From the NCBI GenBank assembly GCA_963930655.1, contig OZ005605.1:22451501-22515500 (forward strand): 64,000 nucleotides of DNA, read 5' to 3'. Position numbers and translations under genes: made by a program. Numbering within the stretch: position 1 is the stretch's first letter; the number at the start of each line of letters is the position of its first letter. Origin of the DNA: Myrica gale. Taxonomy: Eukaryota > Streptophyta > Magnoliopsida > Fagales > Myricaceae. The notes under the pieces were generated by a model. That model made no database searches. It had not been told where the DNA came from and worked only from the letters and a program-made list of their open reading frames with translations. Shown piece by piece: positions 25,900 to 38,435 of the stretch.

Positions 25900-28688
25900 T
25901 CACCAGTTACCACTATCATGATCTTAGTCAGCTCCGATTCCTTTTCTTTTCTGCATTTTTGCCTCTCTTTTCCCTTTAGAATTATGAGTTTCTATGTCTT
26001 TCTGCCGCGAGTACTTGACCATTTCTCCTTCGCTTATATCTTCCAATGCTTTAAACTCATTCGTGTGAGACTAGAACTGTGATAGATCCACACAAACTTG
26101 AGCAATCTTAACTCTTTATATTAACTACTTAACGATATCGCAACTAGATAAGACAAATTCCATCCAATATGGCAAGCAGTAATAATCAATCTCTCAGGCG
26201 CACGAAAGCGTGCCTTTTGCAAAGGTGCTTTAGCACTAATTGGGCATTTTTCTACACTAAATATGCGTATTAATTTTAGAATTTTGTCTTTTATCTAGCA
26301 TGCTCAAGTCGCTGACACATCTTGTTAAATGAACGTAGATAGATTGAACCTACATTCAATGGATAGTTATAGACCTATCTGATCAACATTCTGACCTGAT
26401 CAATAGTGATCATAGGAGGATTCGTTCAATGCTCCATTAGAGGGAGGGGGGGGGGTGTCGACAATCCGTGTAAACATGGCAAGCTCTAAACAGGATCGAT
26501 TTAGGACGTTTAACCGTCACTTTTGGCGTTTTCTCGGCAATAAAAATATGTTTGATCTCTTGAAAAGATATGATCTTGAGGCCAATGGACAAAAATAGTT
26601 GGAGTACAGATGACCAATAGAATCCTAGCTGAACAACTTCCAAACGACATCAAGATTCCTACCATAAGTTAAACAACAGGAGAAAAACAAAATTTGCCTT
26701 CACAAACTGGCCAATTAGATATTGGAGGACTTTTGGATTTTAGAGGCCAGCTATATGGTAATGTTTCTGTGTCCCCATCTAGCATACCCTGTTTTCTGGC
26801 ACCAACGTTATTATATAATAAACCAAGAACGTTATATATTAGTTTTCAAAACATCTTAATTTGTTTAATGTTTCTAGAGATTCAACCTATTGAAGAAGAA
26901 CTCGATTAATTTTGTATTAAGATCAGGGTTTGCAGAAACGTCTGCTCCTACGTCACTGAACTTTTTCTCAACTAATACCATGGTGGTTTTCCCTAATGGC
27001 GTGTAATAGTAACTTAATTAAAAGGATGATCATAAGTACTACGCAGTATAATCCCCCTACTTTTTTCTTTCTTTTGTGATGATTTATATAATTAAATTCC
27101 GAATACTTGAAAATTATATAATATCTTGAAAAAGCTAGCTCTTCAGGTTGAGTTTTCTGCACGTGACCACCGTTTCTTCTGCAATATTAATCCAAAGGGA
27201 CGCCTTTCAAGATTCATAGTTCCGATGTGACATGGAGAAAATGAGTTCATGAACTTGCATGGCTTCACTTTCTTTTTGAATAAAATGGAGAATTAGAAGG
27301 GGCCGGGAGATTATGAAACAAACAAAAGAAAAGATGCATGTACATGGTTACTTGTATGTCACTGAATCTCAAGACCAAACCACCTCAGAAGATACTTGAT
27401 TTCTGCATAAATAATATCTATGCACTTGGACATTATATAACAATCTAGCAGAGAAATTATCAAAGGATCTAACAAACTTTGGGTTGTATTAATCAAGTTT
27501 CAGGAACTATATGGGTGATAATTGATAAAAACATTAAAGATTCAAGATTAAAGACGAAGACAACAACAGAGAATCAGTTTTCTGCTTCTTTCTTATGTGA
27601 CAAAAATAAATTAGGGAAAAAGATTTAAGGACTCAACGTCATTCAAGAAAGCAACGTTTTTGTCATGTCTTCTGGCTCTTAAAGAACTCAGATAAACTGA
27701 TGTTTTGTTTCCAATCCGCAATGAATGTTCACAATAACTTCTTGAGGTGAAGGGAATTGAAGCAAGCAATCATTTAAACAAATTAAGAGAAAGTAGACGT
27801 ACGCTAGCAATTTTACTATCTTTTCTCCTTTTTTTTTCCCGCCCATTCCATGTATCTGGCACAAAGTCATTGGTCCTATGATCATGTACTGCATAGCTGG
27901 AATGTTCTCATCACTTCTTTTCTTTTGAATCCTGACCAATAACGAAACTTCAACGAAAAGCGATATTGGGTTCGTGACACCGAACAATAATATTACTGGT
28001 TGGAATGGGACTCGCGATCAGGACCAATGAAAATATAAATGGCTGTCTTGGAAGACAAGAACAACCAGTGTTTCTTTTTTATTAAAAAAAAATTTGAGAC
28101 GCAAACTGGCAGCAGTCGTATCAGATTTGGTTTGAACCTTTAGTGAACAAAGTCTGAAAAACAGATGGGAGTGATCAGTTCAAGTTCACATGATGTAGTA
28201 CCCAAGTTTTGAATATGCCATCAGGATTAGAAGAGAGAAGTTGATGTGGTGACAAATGTATTCTATCTTGGCTGCAACGGATCGAGTTGTAGGAAGGGCA
28301 AAAAGTCTTCGTTGTCTCAGGAGTTTCTTCTTGTTCTTTTCAATCGACATCTGGTCTCGAATCCTGTACTTCTTCTTTTCGAGTCATTAAATTATCTGAT
28401 GAAACCCATACATTGAAGGGTTTGAAGAAAGAACTGGGAATGGAATGGCAACGACAACACCACCTAACATCTCAATAACGTTAGACCTAACTGTTGTTTC
28501 CATGACTTTTCTGCTTTGCTGTAACACTCCCAGATAAATAAAAAAATAAAAAAATAATTGCCTATAAAAAAATAAATAATTACTTTTTCAAGCCTACCGA
28601 GCCTGTATAGGACGAGATTGAATCTAATTTTGTTAGTATATGGAGATAAGACCCCATTGGTGGTGAGAACGAAATAAAAATTGCAGTG

Positions 28689-28712
28689 ATATATATATAT
28701 ATATATATATAT
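28689..28712. repeat. AT microsatellite (about 12 units)
   Basis: A simple alternating tract in intergenic DNA. A short AAT-repeat follows at about 28750. Confidence 0.85.
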
Positions 28713-29354
28713 GAAAGCTTCACTAAACGACAATGGCGAATACGACAAAAATAATAATAATAAAACTTTATATTTAAATAAATTAGAATTATGATTTGGT
28801 GTTTGGCTTCTCCGTGTCTCTCGTGGTATCGGCGGGTGATAATCTTATTGTAAAATGCATTGGGTCTGAACTGAGTTCATCTTACAAGCGCATGATTTTT
28901 GTACATGGATTTACGGAGTTACCCGATTTGAAAATAAGCCCAAGCCCCAAAACAGTAGCCCATAAGCCCAATGAGATTAGAGAGTTGGAAGTTTTATGGG
29001 GAGGGAGGGAGCAAATACTATGGCCCACCGGCAACATCCTCACAATCACAGAACTCCGCCTTTGGGCTATCCGGCCCAGGCTGATTGGCTTCTATTGGAG
29101 GTGGTTTTCTATTATGAATTTTATATTTTAAAAAATTTGACATTTTAATCTTAAATTTATACCTCTTTTATATGTGGTCCTTGATTTCAAACTTCAAAAT
29201 TAATATTTTTATATTTTTCGATTTTTGAAAGAAAAAGTCCATAGCTTTCCGACGAATCTCAAGTCACATTATTTATATGCCCACATGACACAACAGTAAA
29301 CCATGTCACCTACCTACATAGAAGAAAGTTCACGCAACTGTAAACCCAAAAAAG

Positions 29355-29475
29355 TCCTGCTCCACCATTGCCAAGCTTAAAAACCTCAAGTTTCTAAGGC
29401 TAAGTTGGACCAACCTTTCTGGCCAGTCCTTGACTTCCTCAACGAACTCAAGAACCTCATTTTCGTTCTTTAACA
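29355..29475 (+). pseudogene. Relic of a polygalacturonase-inhibitor-like LRR gene
   Basis: The translation TIAKLKNLKFLRLSWTNLSG, then after a one-base frameshift LDFLNELKNLIFV, matches the repeated leucine-rich motif of plant PGIP proteins (consensus like LKNLTFLRLSWTNLSGPVP). PGIPs are extracellular defence proteins that bind fungal pectinases. Only about one and a half repeats remain. The frame is broken within the second repeat and a stop follows. No start, signal peptide or flanking cysteine caps are present. Confidence 0.6.
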
Positions 29476-30070
29476 CTCCCAAATCCAACTGCAAAGCTCT
29501 TTTCGACCTTACAGGCTGAGCCGCTGAGAGCTCGCAGAATGAATTGGAATTGTGTCCTTAAGGCTGCACCTAAGAGCTTCCAAAAAGGCAAGGATATGGT
29601 AGTGGCGGATACGGGGAGAAAGATTAGTTGCTTCTTGACCGATGCTTTATTAGGATATGTTCGGTTTGAGTAAAAATGTAAGATTTTAGATAAGTTATGA
29701 AAATTTATGTTGAATAATATTTTTATTGGTGTTTGTGTAAAGTGAAGAGAGAAATGATTTGATGTAATTGTTTAATAAAAAATATAGAAAGAGAAAATTT
29801 ATGTTAAATAAAAAAAGTAAAAAAGTGGTTGAAGATTGTGTAAAATGTATTGATGTTTGTGTTTGAATTCTGAATATGTTCGGTGGTAGTTTTGTGAATG
29901 TATTTGAATCCTTAAAAAAATGTAGGAAACGAATCTAATCTTGAGTCTTTGCCTGCCTCATGACACGTAAATAAAGTGGGTTCATTTTGGGTTTCCGCAC
30001 CCAACTGCCTCTCCGCTCACATTTAAATTTTAGTTCCATGAATGATGAACCCAACTGACTGTTGTGCCCA

Positions 30071-31769
30071 CAGGCGGATCTAGCCTGGGGCGGTGGGGGG
30101 CGCCTGAATAGGTGTGAAGAATTTTTTTTTATATGGGCCGCCCCCTTTAAAGCAGACCCAACTTCCCCTTGAAGCCCAGCCCCAGGCGCCTAGGCCCCTA
30201 GGCCCAGGCACTTTTTTTTAAAGAAAAAATCAGCAGGGGTGAAACGGCGCCGTTTCACCCCTGCTGATTTTAAAAAAAAAAAACAGGGTGAAACCCTGCG
30301 TAATTCTCCCCCCACCCCCAAAATTTTCCCCCTTTCTCACTCTCTCTACTCTCCCTCCCTCCTGACGCCAACAGCCAGCAGGCCCTCCGGGCTCCGTCCC
30401 TCTCTCCTCCTCACTCCGCCGCCGTGGACCACCACATTCTCCTCTAGCCCTCTCCGCCTCTCAGCTCTCTCACTCTGCCACTCTCTCAGACTTTCTCTCT
30501 CTCTCTCCGAAGTTGTCAGCGCCCACGGCCCAGCTGCTGTCCGGTCCCTCTGCAGCAGGCTAGCAGCAGCTCTGCTCTTCCATTTAGACTTTCACGATAC
30601 TTGAATACTTGCAAATTGCAATTATATTATTGTTAATTTGTTATTATTCATTTTCTGTATTGTGAATTTGTCTGAGATGCATGTTCATTTTCTCTGTTTT
30701 AGATGCATGTTGAAAATCAATGTCAAATAAAATCAATGTCAAATATAATAATGTTAGATCCATGTCAAATATAACAATGTATATGACTATTAATTTTACG
30801 CTCACCTAAATAAATTAGCTGGAAATTTTCTGCTTTGTATACAGAATTAGGAAATAGTAAACTGTAAACTACTTCAATAGACCTATTTTAGAAATATTAA
30901 TATGCCAATATTTCTAAAATACTTCAACGATTTGGGTAATTCTGCTTTGTATTTGAAGTTATTTTTATCAAATCACTTCGAAGTCATATTTTGGAGAGAT
31001 GACTATTAATTGTTCATTAGACCTATTTTACTATTAATTCTCGGTTGACTCTGGAAGTATATTGCTAATGACTTTGATTGTAAATCATTTTAGGAATCTT
31101 GGATCATTGAATTCATTCGGTTGCTAGAAATTGAAATTCAAAGAAGATTAGTGACCCACACGGCCATTGAAGGTATTATTACTAATTTGCTACAATTAAA
31201 TTTATTGTTACTCAATCTATATAATTTGTTTGGAGCTTCAGAGTCATCCATGATTTGTTATCTCAGGGAAACTTTCATATTACTCATTTTCACTCAGGGG
31301 AACTTCCATCTCAGGTATCTTGTCTTGTTATCAAATAAGTGATTCGTTCATAGACAATGTTGTTAGATGTGTTGAGTCAAAAACTATGCCAAGTGCCTTT
31401 TTTTTCTTGATTTTGTAAAAATATGGGATGCTAGTGATTGATGCCTATTCTTGGCTTCTGTATATGTATAAAATTAAATAATCTATTTGCAATTGAATCT
31501 ATATAATCTGGTTGTGAATTTCTTTGTGAATTATAGAAATTATATTATGATTGTGAATCTGGTTGTGAATCTATTTGTAAATTTTGTTTTGTTTTGTGAG
31601 CTGAAATATGGCTCTTGTTTGTTAATATCATTATGGCATTATCCCTTCAATATTAATATCATAATATGTACATGATTCTTTAGTTGGTGCAATTATCTGA
31701 ACTCAAGTCGATGTTGTCTTTCCTTTAGAACTTTGCCCTCCTTCCCCGAAAATCCTGGATCCGCCACTG
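30071..31769. mobile_element. Probable non-autonomous hAT-like DNA element
   Basis: The left end CAGGCGGATCTAG (from 30071) and, on the opposite strand, the right end CAGTGGCGGATCCAG (from 31769) form imperfect terminal inverted repeats of a kind common in plant hAT-type elements. Flanks share TGTGCC (30063 and 31772), but a clean 8-bp duplication is not certain. The interior has a GC-rich head with a 46-bp palindrome, a C/T-rich low-complexity segment (30.3-30.6 kb) and AT-rich repeats. No transposase is visible. Confidence 0.45.
30226..30271. repeat. 46-bp perfect palindrome
   Basis: Two 23-base arms meet without a spacer at 30248/30249 (…GAAACGGC|GCCGTTTC…). A-rich runs flank the outer sides. 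It can extrude as a cruciform or fold as a perfect RNA hairpin and lies near the left end of the hAT-like element. Confidence 0.97.
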
Positions 31770-31825
31770 GCTGTGCCATGTGTGCCACGGTGACATGCAT
31801 GTTTTTCAGCTTGGCAATGGCAGTC

Positions 31826-32379
<554 letters not shown>

Positions 32380-32399
32380 TAGCTTGCTAGAACGAAGTT

Positions 32400-33118
32400 T
32401 GAGGTCCAGCATTATGAACTTTTTTTTTCACATAAAGAAGCTTATGCTGTCAGAATAGATCAGCGTCATCGTCCTTGTAGTATGTTGCAAAGCTGGAGTC
32501 CTTTCATTTTGGTTGATTTTGGCCTTCTTATATATAGTTTACTTTGGATTCTGTTAAAAGTCATTTCTATAATATAATGGATATTTGTGGTAATGTTCCT
32601 ATAATAGGAACCTGGTAACCAGGTATGAAGCTAGGAATTATATTTGGGTGGGAGGCAATTGTATAAATATTTACTTTGGGGGGCCAAAATTGAAAAAACC
32701 AAGAAAAATGGCCAAACAAGCAAAAAAAATGAAGCTAGAAGTCAACATTTTTTTAATGATTTGTTGGTAACTTCATTGTTAGGAAAATAAATTCTTACTA
32801 GTGTCAATAGAAGTTTGTTCGAGTCTTTGTGGGGCAACATTCTATTACCTAGACGCTTCCGTCCCATCGCGAAGTCACACAAGGACGTGAAGACGCTCAC
32901 ACAAACCATGCCTCGAAGTAAACAAATACAAAGTACTTCATTCCTGAACTTTTACAAATTAATTTTCCAAGTAATTGAAATGCTGACAGCAGAACACTCA
33001 ATTTGTACGTACATTCAGGTTATACGAGATTCGTTATTGAGACATCTAGATCGTCTAGTAGTGTATATCAATTGGGACCAGCCATCGTTCTCCTTTTACA
33101 CTGTTGGATAAGAAGCCT
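32400..33118. other. Spacer between the KARI relic and the protease
   Basis: No gene recognised. Bases 33096-33118 matter: on the minus strand they hold the original last codons and stop of the cysteine protease, separated from it by the Mutator-like insertion. The plus-strand frame at 32815-33111 is a shadow of this region. Confidence 0.5.
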
Positions 33119-34350
33119 CCATGGCAAGAGTTCGGTTAGAATACGGAGGATTTAAAATGCTGGTTTACGGGGGAACGGCCACGATTGCAGTAACTCGAAT
33201 CCAACGGTCAGGAGCTGCTGGTTTGTGAATTAATGAAATCCGGACCCGGGTCGTCGGCTGACCCGCGTGTTTTACCGTTTAATGCCGACGACCCGCATGT
33301 TTTTTACGAATTCAACTTCCTTCTCTCCCCAGAACCAACTCTCTCCCCTTTGTTTTTTACGAAGTCAACTCCATCAGCTCACTTCTGGAGAAGTAGTTTG
33401 TTGTCCTGATTTTCTTCCAAAGCCCTAGTTGTCATCTAGAATTAATAGGAGCTTCAGATTGTTCTCGATGAAAACACAGTATGGACTCACATCTCTCTCC
33501 CCTAGCCTCCCTCTGCTCGATTAGCTCATAAGAATCTTTAATAAGAAAGATAATCTGTAGAAAAGATATTACAACCTACTTTCAATGTCTTTTTTGTTGC
33601 TTCAGTTACAAAGGGAGATGTGTATGTGCAGAAGATGCTGCATGCATGCTCTAAATATATACGTAGTTTGCAACTCATTGTCATTTCAAATACCTGCTTT
33701 CCGCATTAAACAGAGTCCAAATATTCAGTTAACTTAAACAATATGGGCTGCTGGAATTCTACATGAAAGCCGTGCTTATCTTTAGTTGCTTCAGAGTTCT
33801 ACTTTGGCACAACATGCGGCATCATACCCGTTGAGCGGAAATTAATTAAGCATACCAGTTCAATCCTTGTAGCTGACGAGGAGTCCGAAAAAGGCTGTCT
33901 CCGATAGACCCCAGCATTACCTGTGGATTAAATGAAGGGGTCTGTGGGAGGTGGCTAAGCAGAGTGGCAATGGAAGTTGAAGCCTTGTCATCCGTCCTTG
34001 CTACGCTTTCATCACTATCATCCAAGTGCAAGCTCTTGCTTGATGAAGAGCCAGCTGCGTCCTCTTCATTCCAGTACAGCGAAGGAAGTGTCCGTTTCAG
34101 AGGGAGCTTGCTCTGTTTCCTACAAGAAACTAAACAAAAAAACAGAGCGTTCAAAAGAAACTTAGTCAAAAGGGATTTGTTTTGCGGGTAAAACAGGCGG
34201 GTCGTCGGCAACCAAACGGTAAAACACGCGGGTTTACGGGTCAGTCGGTAAGTCGCTCCGGACCGTTGGATTTCAGAGTTCCAATCTGGGTCGTTCCCCC
34301 GTACACCCGCAATTTAAAACCTCAGTATTATAACCGAGCCCCCATGGCAA
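33119..34350. mobile_element. Mutator-like element (Pack-MULE type) inside the protease 3' end
   Basis: The element covers 33128-34341 (1214 bp) and is flanked by the perfect 9-bp duplication CCATGGCAA at 33119-33127 and 34342-34350, the length typical of Mutator-like elements. The ends GAGTTCGGTTAGAATACGGAGG (left) and GGGCTCGGTTATAATACTGA (right, opposite strand) begin long imperfect inverted repeats of about 150-180 bp. Shared blocks include TACGGGGGAACG, AATCCAACGGTC and CGCGTGTTTTACCGTTT. No transposase frame is present. The interior carries a probable NAC gene fragment, so it fits a Pack-MULE moved in trans. Confidence 0.9.
33846..34160 (-). pseudogene. Captured gene fragment, probably the C-terminus of a NAC transcription factor
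   Basis: Inside the Mutator-like element, the minus strand reads LPLKRTLPSLYWNEEDAAGS, SIATLLSHLPQTPSF, MLGSIGDSLFRTPRQLQG and NWYA followed by a stop. I recall similar serine-rich tails ending in ...NWY from NAC proteins of the NAC25/NAC56 type. The DNA-binding NAC domain is missing. TTTCTTGTAG just before the coding part looks like a retained acceptor, suggesting capture of genomic DNA. The family call is from memory and moderate. Confidence 0.5.
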
Positions 34351-35503
34351 TGCCGCAAAGGCCTTCCTTGGCATCAATGTCCCTCTGCATCTTTATATAC
34401 CCGTCCTCACCCCACCCGGTGCCCCATGAATTCTTAACCAGCCAGTACTTGGTCCCATTAGCATCAGCACCATACCCAACTACTGTGACACCGTGGTCCA
34501 GGTTTGTACTACACGTCCCATTAAAGATGCCGCTCGAGTAGAATTGGAAAGCAGTTCCAGCAGCGTCAATAGCAACTGAGACTGGATGGTTGGCCACAGC
34601 CTGCAACAAAGCCTTCTCATCATTAGCAGGCACATCTTCATACCCAGTTATTGTGGCTGCACTGGCAGTCGTCTTTTTGGAGTTGCAAGTGCCATCTGCT
34701 CCCTTGTAGGGGTAATTGTCTTCGGTTGTGAGTCCATGGTTTTGTATAATGAATTGAAAGGCATTATCCATTAAACCCCCTCCACAACCTTGGTCCTCTC
34801 CTTTAGTATCGCAGTCCACAAGCTCTTGCTCAGATAGAGAGATTAACTTACCAGTTTTAAGCTGGTTTATCCCTTCCATAGATGCTACTGCTGAAAATGC
34901 CCAGCAACACCCTGTGTACGTAACAAAAGGCGAGAGAATGTGAAGTAGCCCTTAGAAAAATATGCTAACAATTGAAACACAGAGAGAGAGAGAGAGAGAG
35001 GGAGAGAGGGAATATGTTTCTGCTCGCATAATCTATCATTTACCACACTTCTGCTGATCCTTAATAGGGGTTACAGCGCCCTTCTGCCTCCAGTCTACAG
35101 AAGCCGGCACGTTGCTGAGGTTTGCATATCTGAAAGAGGTAGCTATTGAGGAGCCGGTGTACATTATCTTGGAGGTTTGCCGCTTGTACCCATTACGCAT
35201 GGCACGAAACTCCTCATTGCTAAGGTCTGCAAATTCATTTACACTCAGTGTGTATCTTCCATTCAAACCCGCGGTATTAAAGTTGTCTATCCGTTCAACG
35301 TTTTGCTTGAATATCATGAAGCGTCTCGCCTTTTCATCCATGTCTTCATAGGTGCGTCCATGTTTAGCCATCCATTCCTCGTGCCTCCTCACCATCATGG
35401 ATTGCCCATCGCGGGAGCGACAGGATGCTTGAGAAGCACAAAGGGCTAAAGTTGAGAGAAAGGCCAGGCAGGTCAGGAAATTAGTTAGGCTTATGGAAGC
35501 CAT
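34328..35503 (-). CDS. Papain-type cysteine protease (SAG12-like), 3' end altered by transposon
   Basis: Exons 35044-35503 and 34328-34911 give 347 residues. The order is a signal peptide (about residues 1-24), an I29 inhibitor prodomain with the ERFNIN-type helix ([20 protein letters not shown]), and a mature peptidase starting near [20 protein letters not shown]. The catalytic Cys is in GCCWAFSA (about residue 156), His in [11 protein letters not shown] and Asn in [17 protein letters not shown], all present. Such proteases work in vacuoles or senescence vesicles, often during leaf senescence. The usual ending CGIAM-xASYPTx is lost. After CGIAM the frame enters the inverted repeat of the Mutator-like element and stops as GARL. 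The original tail codons remain on the far side at about 33096-33118. Activity may persist because only six or seven terminal residues change, but mRNA 3'-end formation must now use element sequence. Confidence 0.9.
34979..35002. repeat. AG microsatellite in the protease intron
   Basis: About eleven AG units followed by a GGGAGAGAGGG tail, within the 132-bp intron. Confidence 0.85.
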
Positions 35504-38435
35504 GGACGTATGTTGTAAATTGTATCTTAGTGAGTATAGAGATGATCTTTGAATTGGGCACAATACAATATCCCTGCATGGCTGTTGGATTTTATATGCG
35601 TGGATTATTATGCAACTTTGTCCTTTGGCTTAAGATTACTAGAAAGAGACCTGCCATACTACGTGCCTTTGTGGATGCTCCGACGTACTCAAACCCCCGA
35701 ATATTTGGAATAAAAAAGTTAAATAAATTACTTTAGTTTGCATGATCAGGCAAAAGGAAAAGAACTGTAAGTCGATGTCGTTACTCCTAGTACACAACTA
35801 CTCATACAAAGCATGTCGTTTTATTAAAGCCCTTTCAGACAATCGAAATCATATTATTAGTGTGAATTGTGATGTTTCAAAAAGGTAATGACTAGCTTCA
35901 AACGTCGACGTCTCTAACTATATATTATCACATCTTAATCATTCCATTATATATGTATTGCGTGTACGCCTATGGCCTAGCTAGCTATTATTGAGTGTAT
36001 ATGATCTATAGAATATACATAAAATGTATTTGGAAATTGATACTATGCAAAATAATAACTTCAGATTAAGATAATCATGATAAGGAAGCTAAGAAAAGTG
36101 ACGTGGAATATCACATAATTAACACGGTAAGTAATCTTGACAGAGACAACGGGCAACCTTGGATTGGCTAGTTAAACAACGGGCCTTTCTTTTTATTTCT
36201 TTTTCTTCTGAGGCCTTTGTTTCTGTTAAGTTTGGCGGAGAACGTTTATGTCTATTAATTCCATAAGTTCATATATTTATTGGTGGAGCCAAATTTAATC
36301 GGTCTATCACAAAGTCTACTAGGCTAAGAACTCGAGGGAGCTGTGCTTAAGGTTCAGTGCTTGGGACGGGTTGAAAGATTTAGACTTTCATTCCTTCTTC
36401 TTACAAACAAAGAAAACAAACTAGGACCCAGAATCTTCCCCATAGGGGGATTTCTCCGATACCTTTATTAATTGTCATTTTTCATATCTTTTGTTTACTG
36501 ATTTAATTATAAGTGTGAGAGAGTGCGTACCTCCCACTTCTGCTCATTTCTCCTTCTATATCCTTCCTTCTTCCTCTTTGGGCCGAGGACTTGCTGGGCT
36601 CCAACCCCTTTTACAATCTAGGCCCTATCGTCTTTAAACCTTTTTCGTCCCAGCCAACCTTTCACCAAGGGCCGGTGCTGTCAAACTTTGTCCTCTTTCG
36701 GCTGGATTGAGTCGATCGATTCTTCACCCTTCTCTTTCACTTTTAAGACCGTTAGTCAGTGGCTAGATATGAAACAATCATAATTCCTTACGTGAGCTTC
36801 CTTGTGAATCAGTCGAATGAGATTTTGAATGTTTTCTATGTTTTTGTATTTTTGATTGATAATAACCTCTGTAAAATTGCAGCTACAAGTTGATGAATCA
36901 GAAGGAACAAAGAGAGATACAGGCTAGTTCGAGGCTAGCAGCCTCCAGGAAAAGAGAAAATAATCCAATTGTCAATCTTCGCGTCCCTTCCCTTGCCCTT
37001 CCTTCGTCTATATCCTCTCTAACAAACTTCGTGAATTATGGAATCATCTAATCGCTTCTAAAACGCAGTAACACAACGAAAAGCAGGAAAAAGAACTAAA
37101 GGGCCTGGGCTTGGGCTTGGGCTCAACACCAATACCCATCAAACTCCCCAGCTTAATTAACTAACAAGCCAACTAGATGACCAGCATAGTTGCACCCCTC
37201 AACCCTTATTCAAGCGCACCGAATCATTCAACCAAGACAAAAGACAACAACTTCCTTCTTTAGCATTCTCGAACCATCTCTTCACTTCGCACACAAAACA
37301 CCGGAGCCCTAGCCTTCATTGAATCTGCTGATTACACCTCTAAATCCAAGCCAAATTGTTACACATTACCCGATAAAGTATCAATGACAGGTTCTTTTTA
37401 TGGACCTCCAATCATAGAAAGGCACATGTCACATCAAATGGGTTGATTCTTGACTCACTATTTTTGGGCTTCTGGTTATTGATTTTTGTAGTAAGGAAAA
37501 ATTTCTCCTCCATTATTTATGTACAAAATGAATTAATAATTTTTTCAAAAATTAATGGAGGATAGATATTATGTATTATATTATTAATTTCTTTGAAATA
37601 TTTAAAAAAATTGGAGAAAAATGAAATGAATCTGTTTGAAAACGAAAAGGAAAAACAAACAATTTTTGCTCAAACAAAAGTGTCCAATGAAATTGCAAGA
37701 CCGTAAGCTTTTAGCTGAGATATTTTGGAACATTGACGACAGGCGTGATATTAACTGAAGCATCTCAGACTGTTTGACCATTATCAATACGGTAAAAGTT
37801 GTACAAAAAAAATCAAGAGTGATCAACGACCACTACTTACTCAGCAATAGAAAAAATAAAATAAATAAATAAACAAAGTGAAACGACAATAGTAATTTCT
37901 TGGAACGACATCCGGTTGTTGCGGGCATAGCCCGCTGCTAACCATCACCTCGGCCTAGTAAGTTTTGGGCCGGGCCAATATTTTGTAGTAACAGCTATAA
38001 GATTAGCACTACCCACTGACTTCAAAAAAGGACTGGGCCCAGATGGGGTTGGAGAATTTCCGGCCCAGAACCGAACTCGACGGGAAATAATTCCCATCCA
38101 ATTTTTTTTAAAAAAATCATGTATATATTCTAAAATCGTGCAGATATTCGTCCGAACCATCAAGCAAACCTTTGAATAATTATTCAACTTTATTGTTACC
38201 GTACAGTTTAACTTTCTCAAGGGAAAGTGTTAGAAGGAAAACAATTTCACTGCTCTAGAGAGGGGAATTTATGTTGTAATCCTCGACACTTTGAACGCAG
38301 CGTCTTTAGAAATCGAACGTTTTTTTTTCCGCTTCCCCTACACCGGAGGGTTTTAAGCAGAGGGGCAAGCCATCAAAAACATTTTGGTCTTCCTCCCAAA
38401 ACTTTCCTTCATCGGCACCCAAACACTGACCCACA
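35504..38435. other. Intergenic region between the protease and PTF2 (divergent promoters)
   Basis: The protease (-) and PTF2 (+) are head to head, so both promoters lie here. No gene or paired transposon ends were recognised. The frames at 37602-37826 and 37945-38220 (-) show no domain. The last few hundred bases before 38436 are probably the PTF2 5' untranslated region. Confidence 0.5.

Larger units (their letters stand above)
23432..29350. other. Gene-poor, repeat-bearing region upstream of the bHLH gene
   Basis: After the probable bHLH 5' untranslated region and promoter (23.4-24.0 kb) I found no intact gene. The stretch holds a TRIM retrotransposon (24.4-24.8 kb), TA microsatellites at about 25.2, 25.86 and 28.69 kb, and many short frames without protein-like content. 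The frames at 25822-26082 and 28464-28748 translate TA repeats as Ile-Tyr runs and are not genes. Confidence 0.5.

Noticed and set aside
25822..26082. Frame with an Ile-Tyr run
   Set aside because: It is created by a TA microsatellite, as is the one at 28464-28748.
30239..30604. 121-residue Ser/Pro/Leu-rich frame
   Set aside because: It begins in the palindrome and runs through C/T-rich repeats inside a transposon. Composition explains the open frame.
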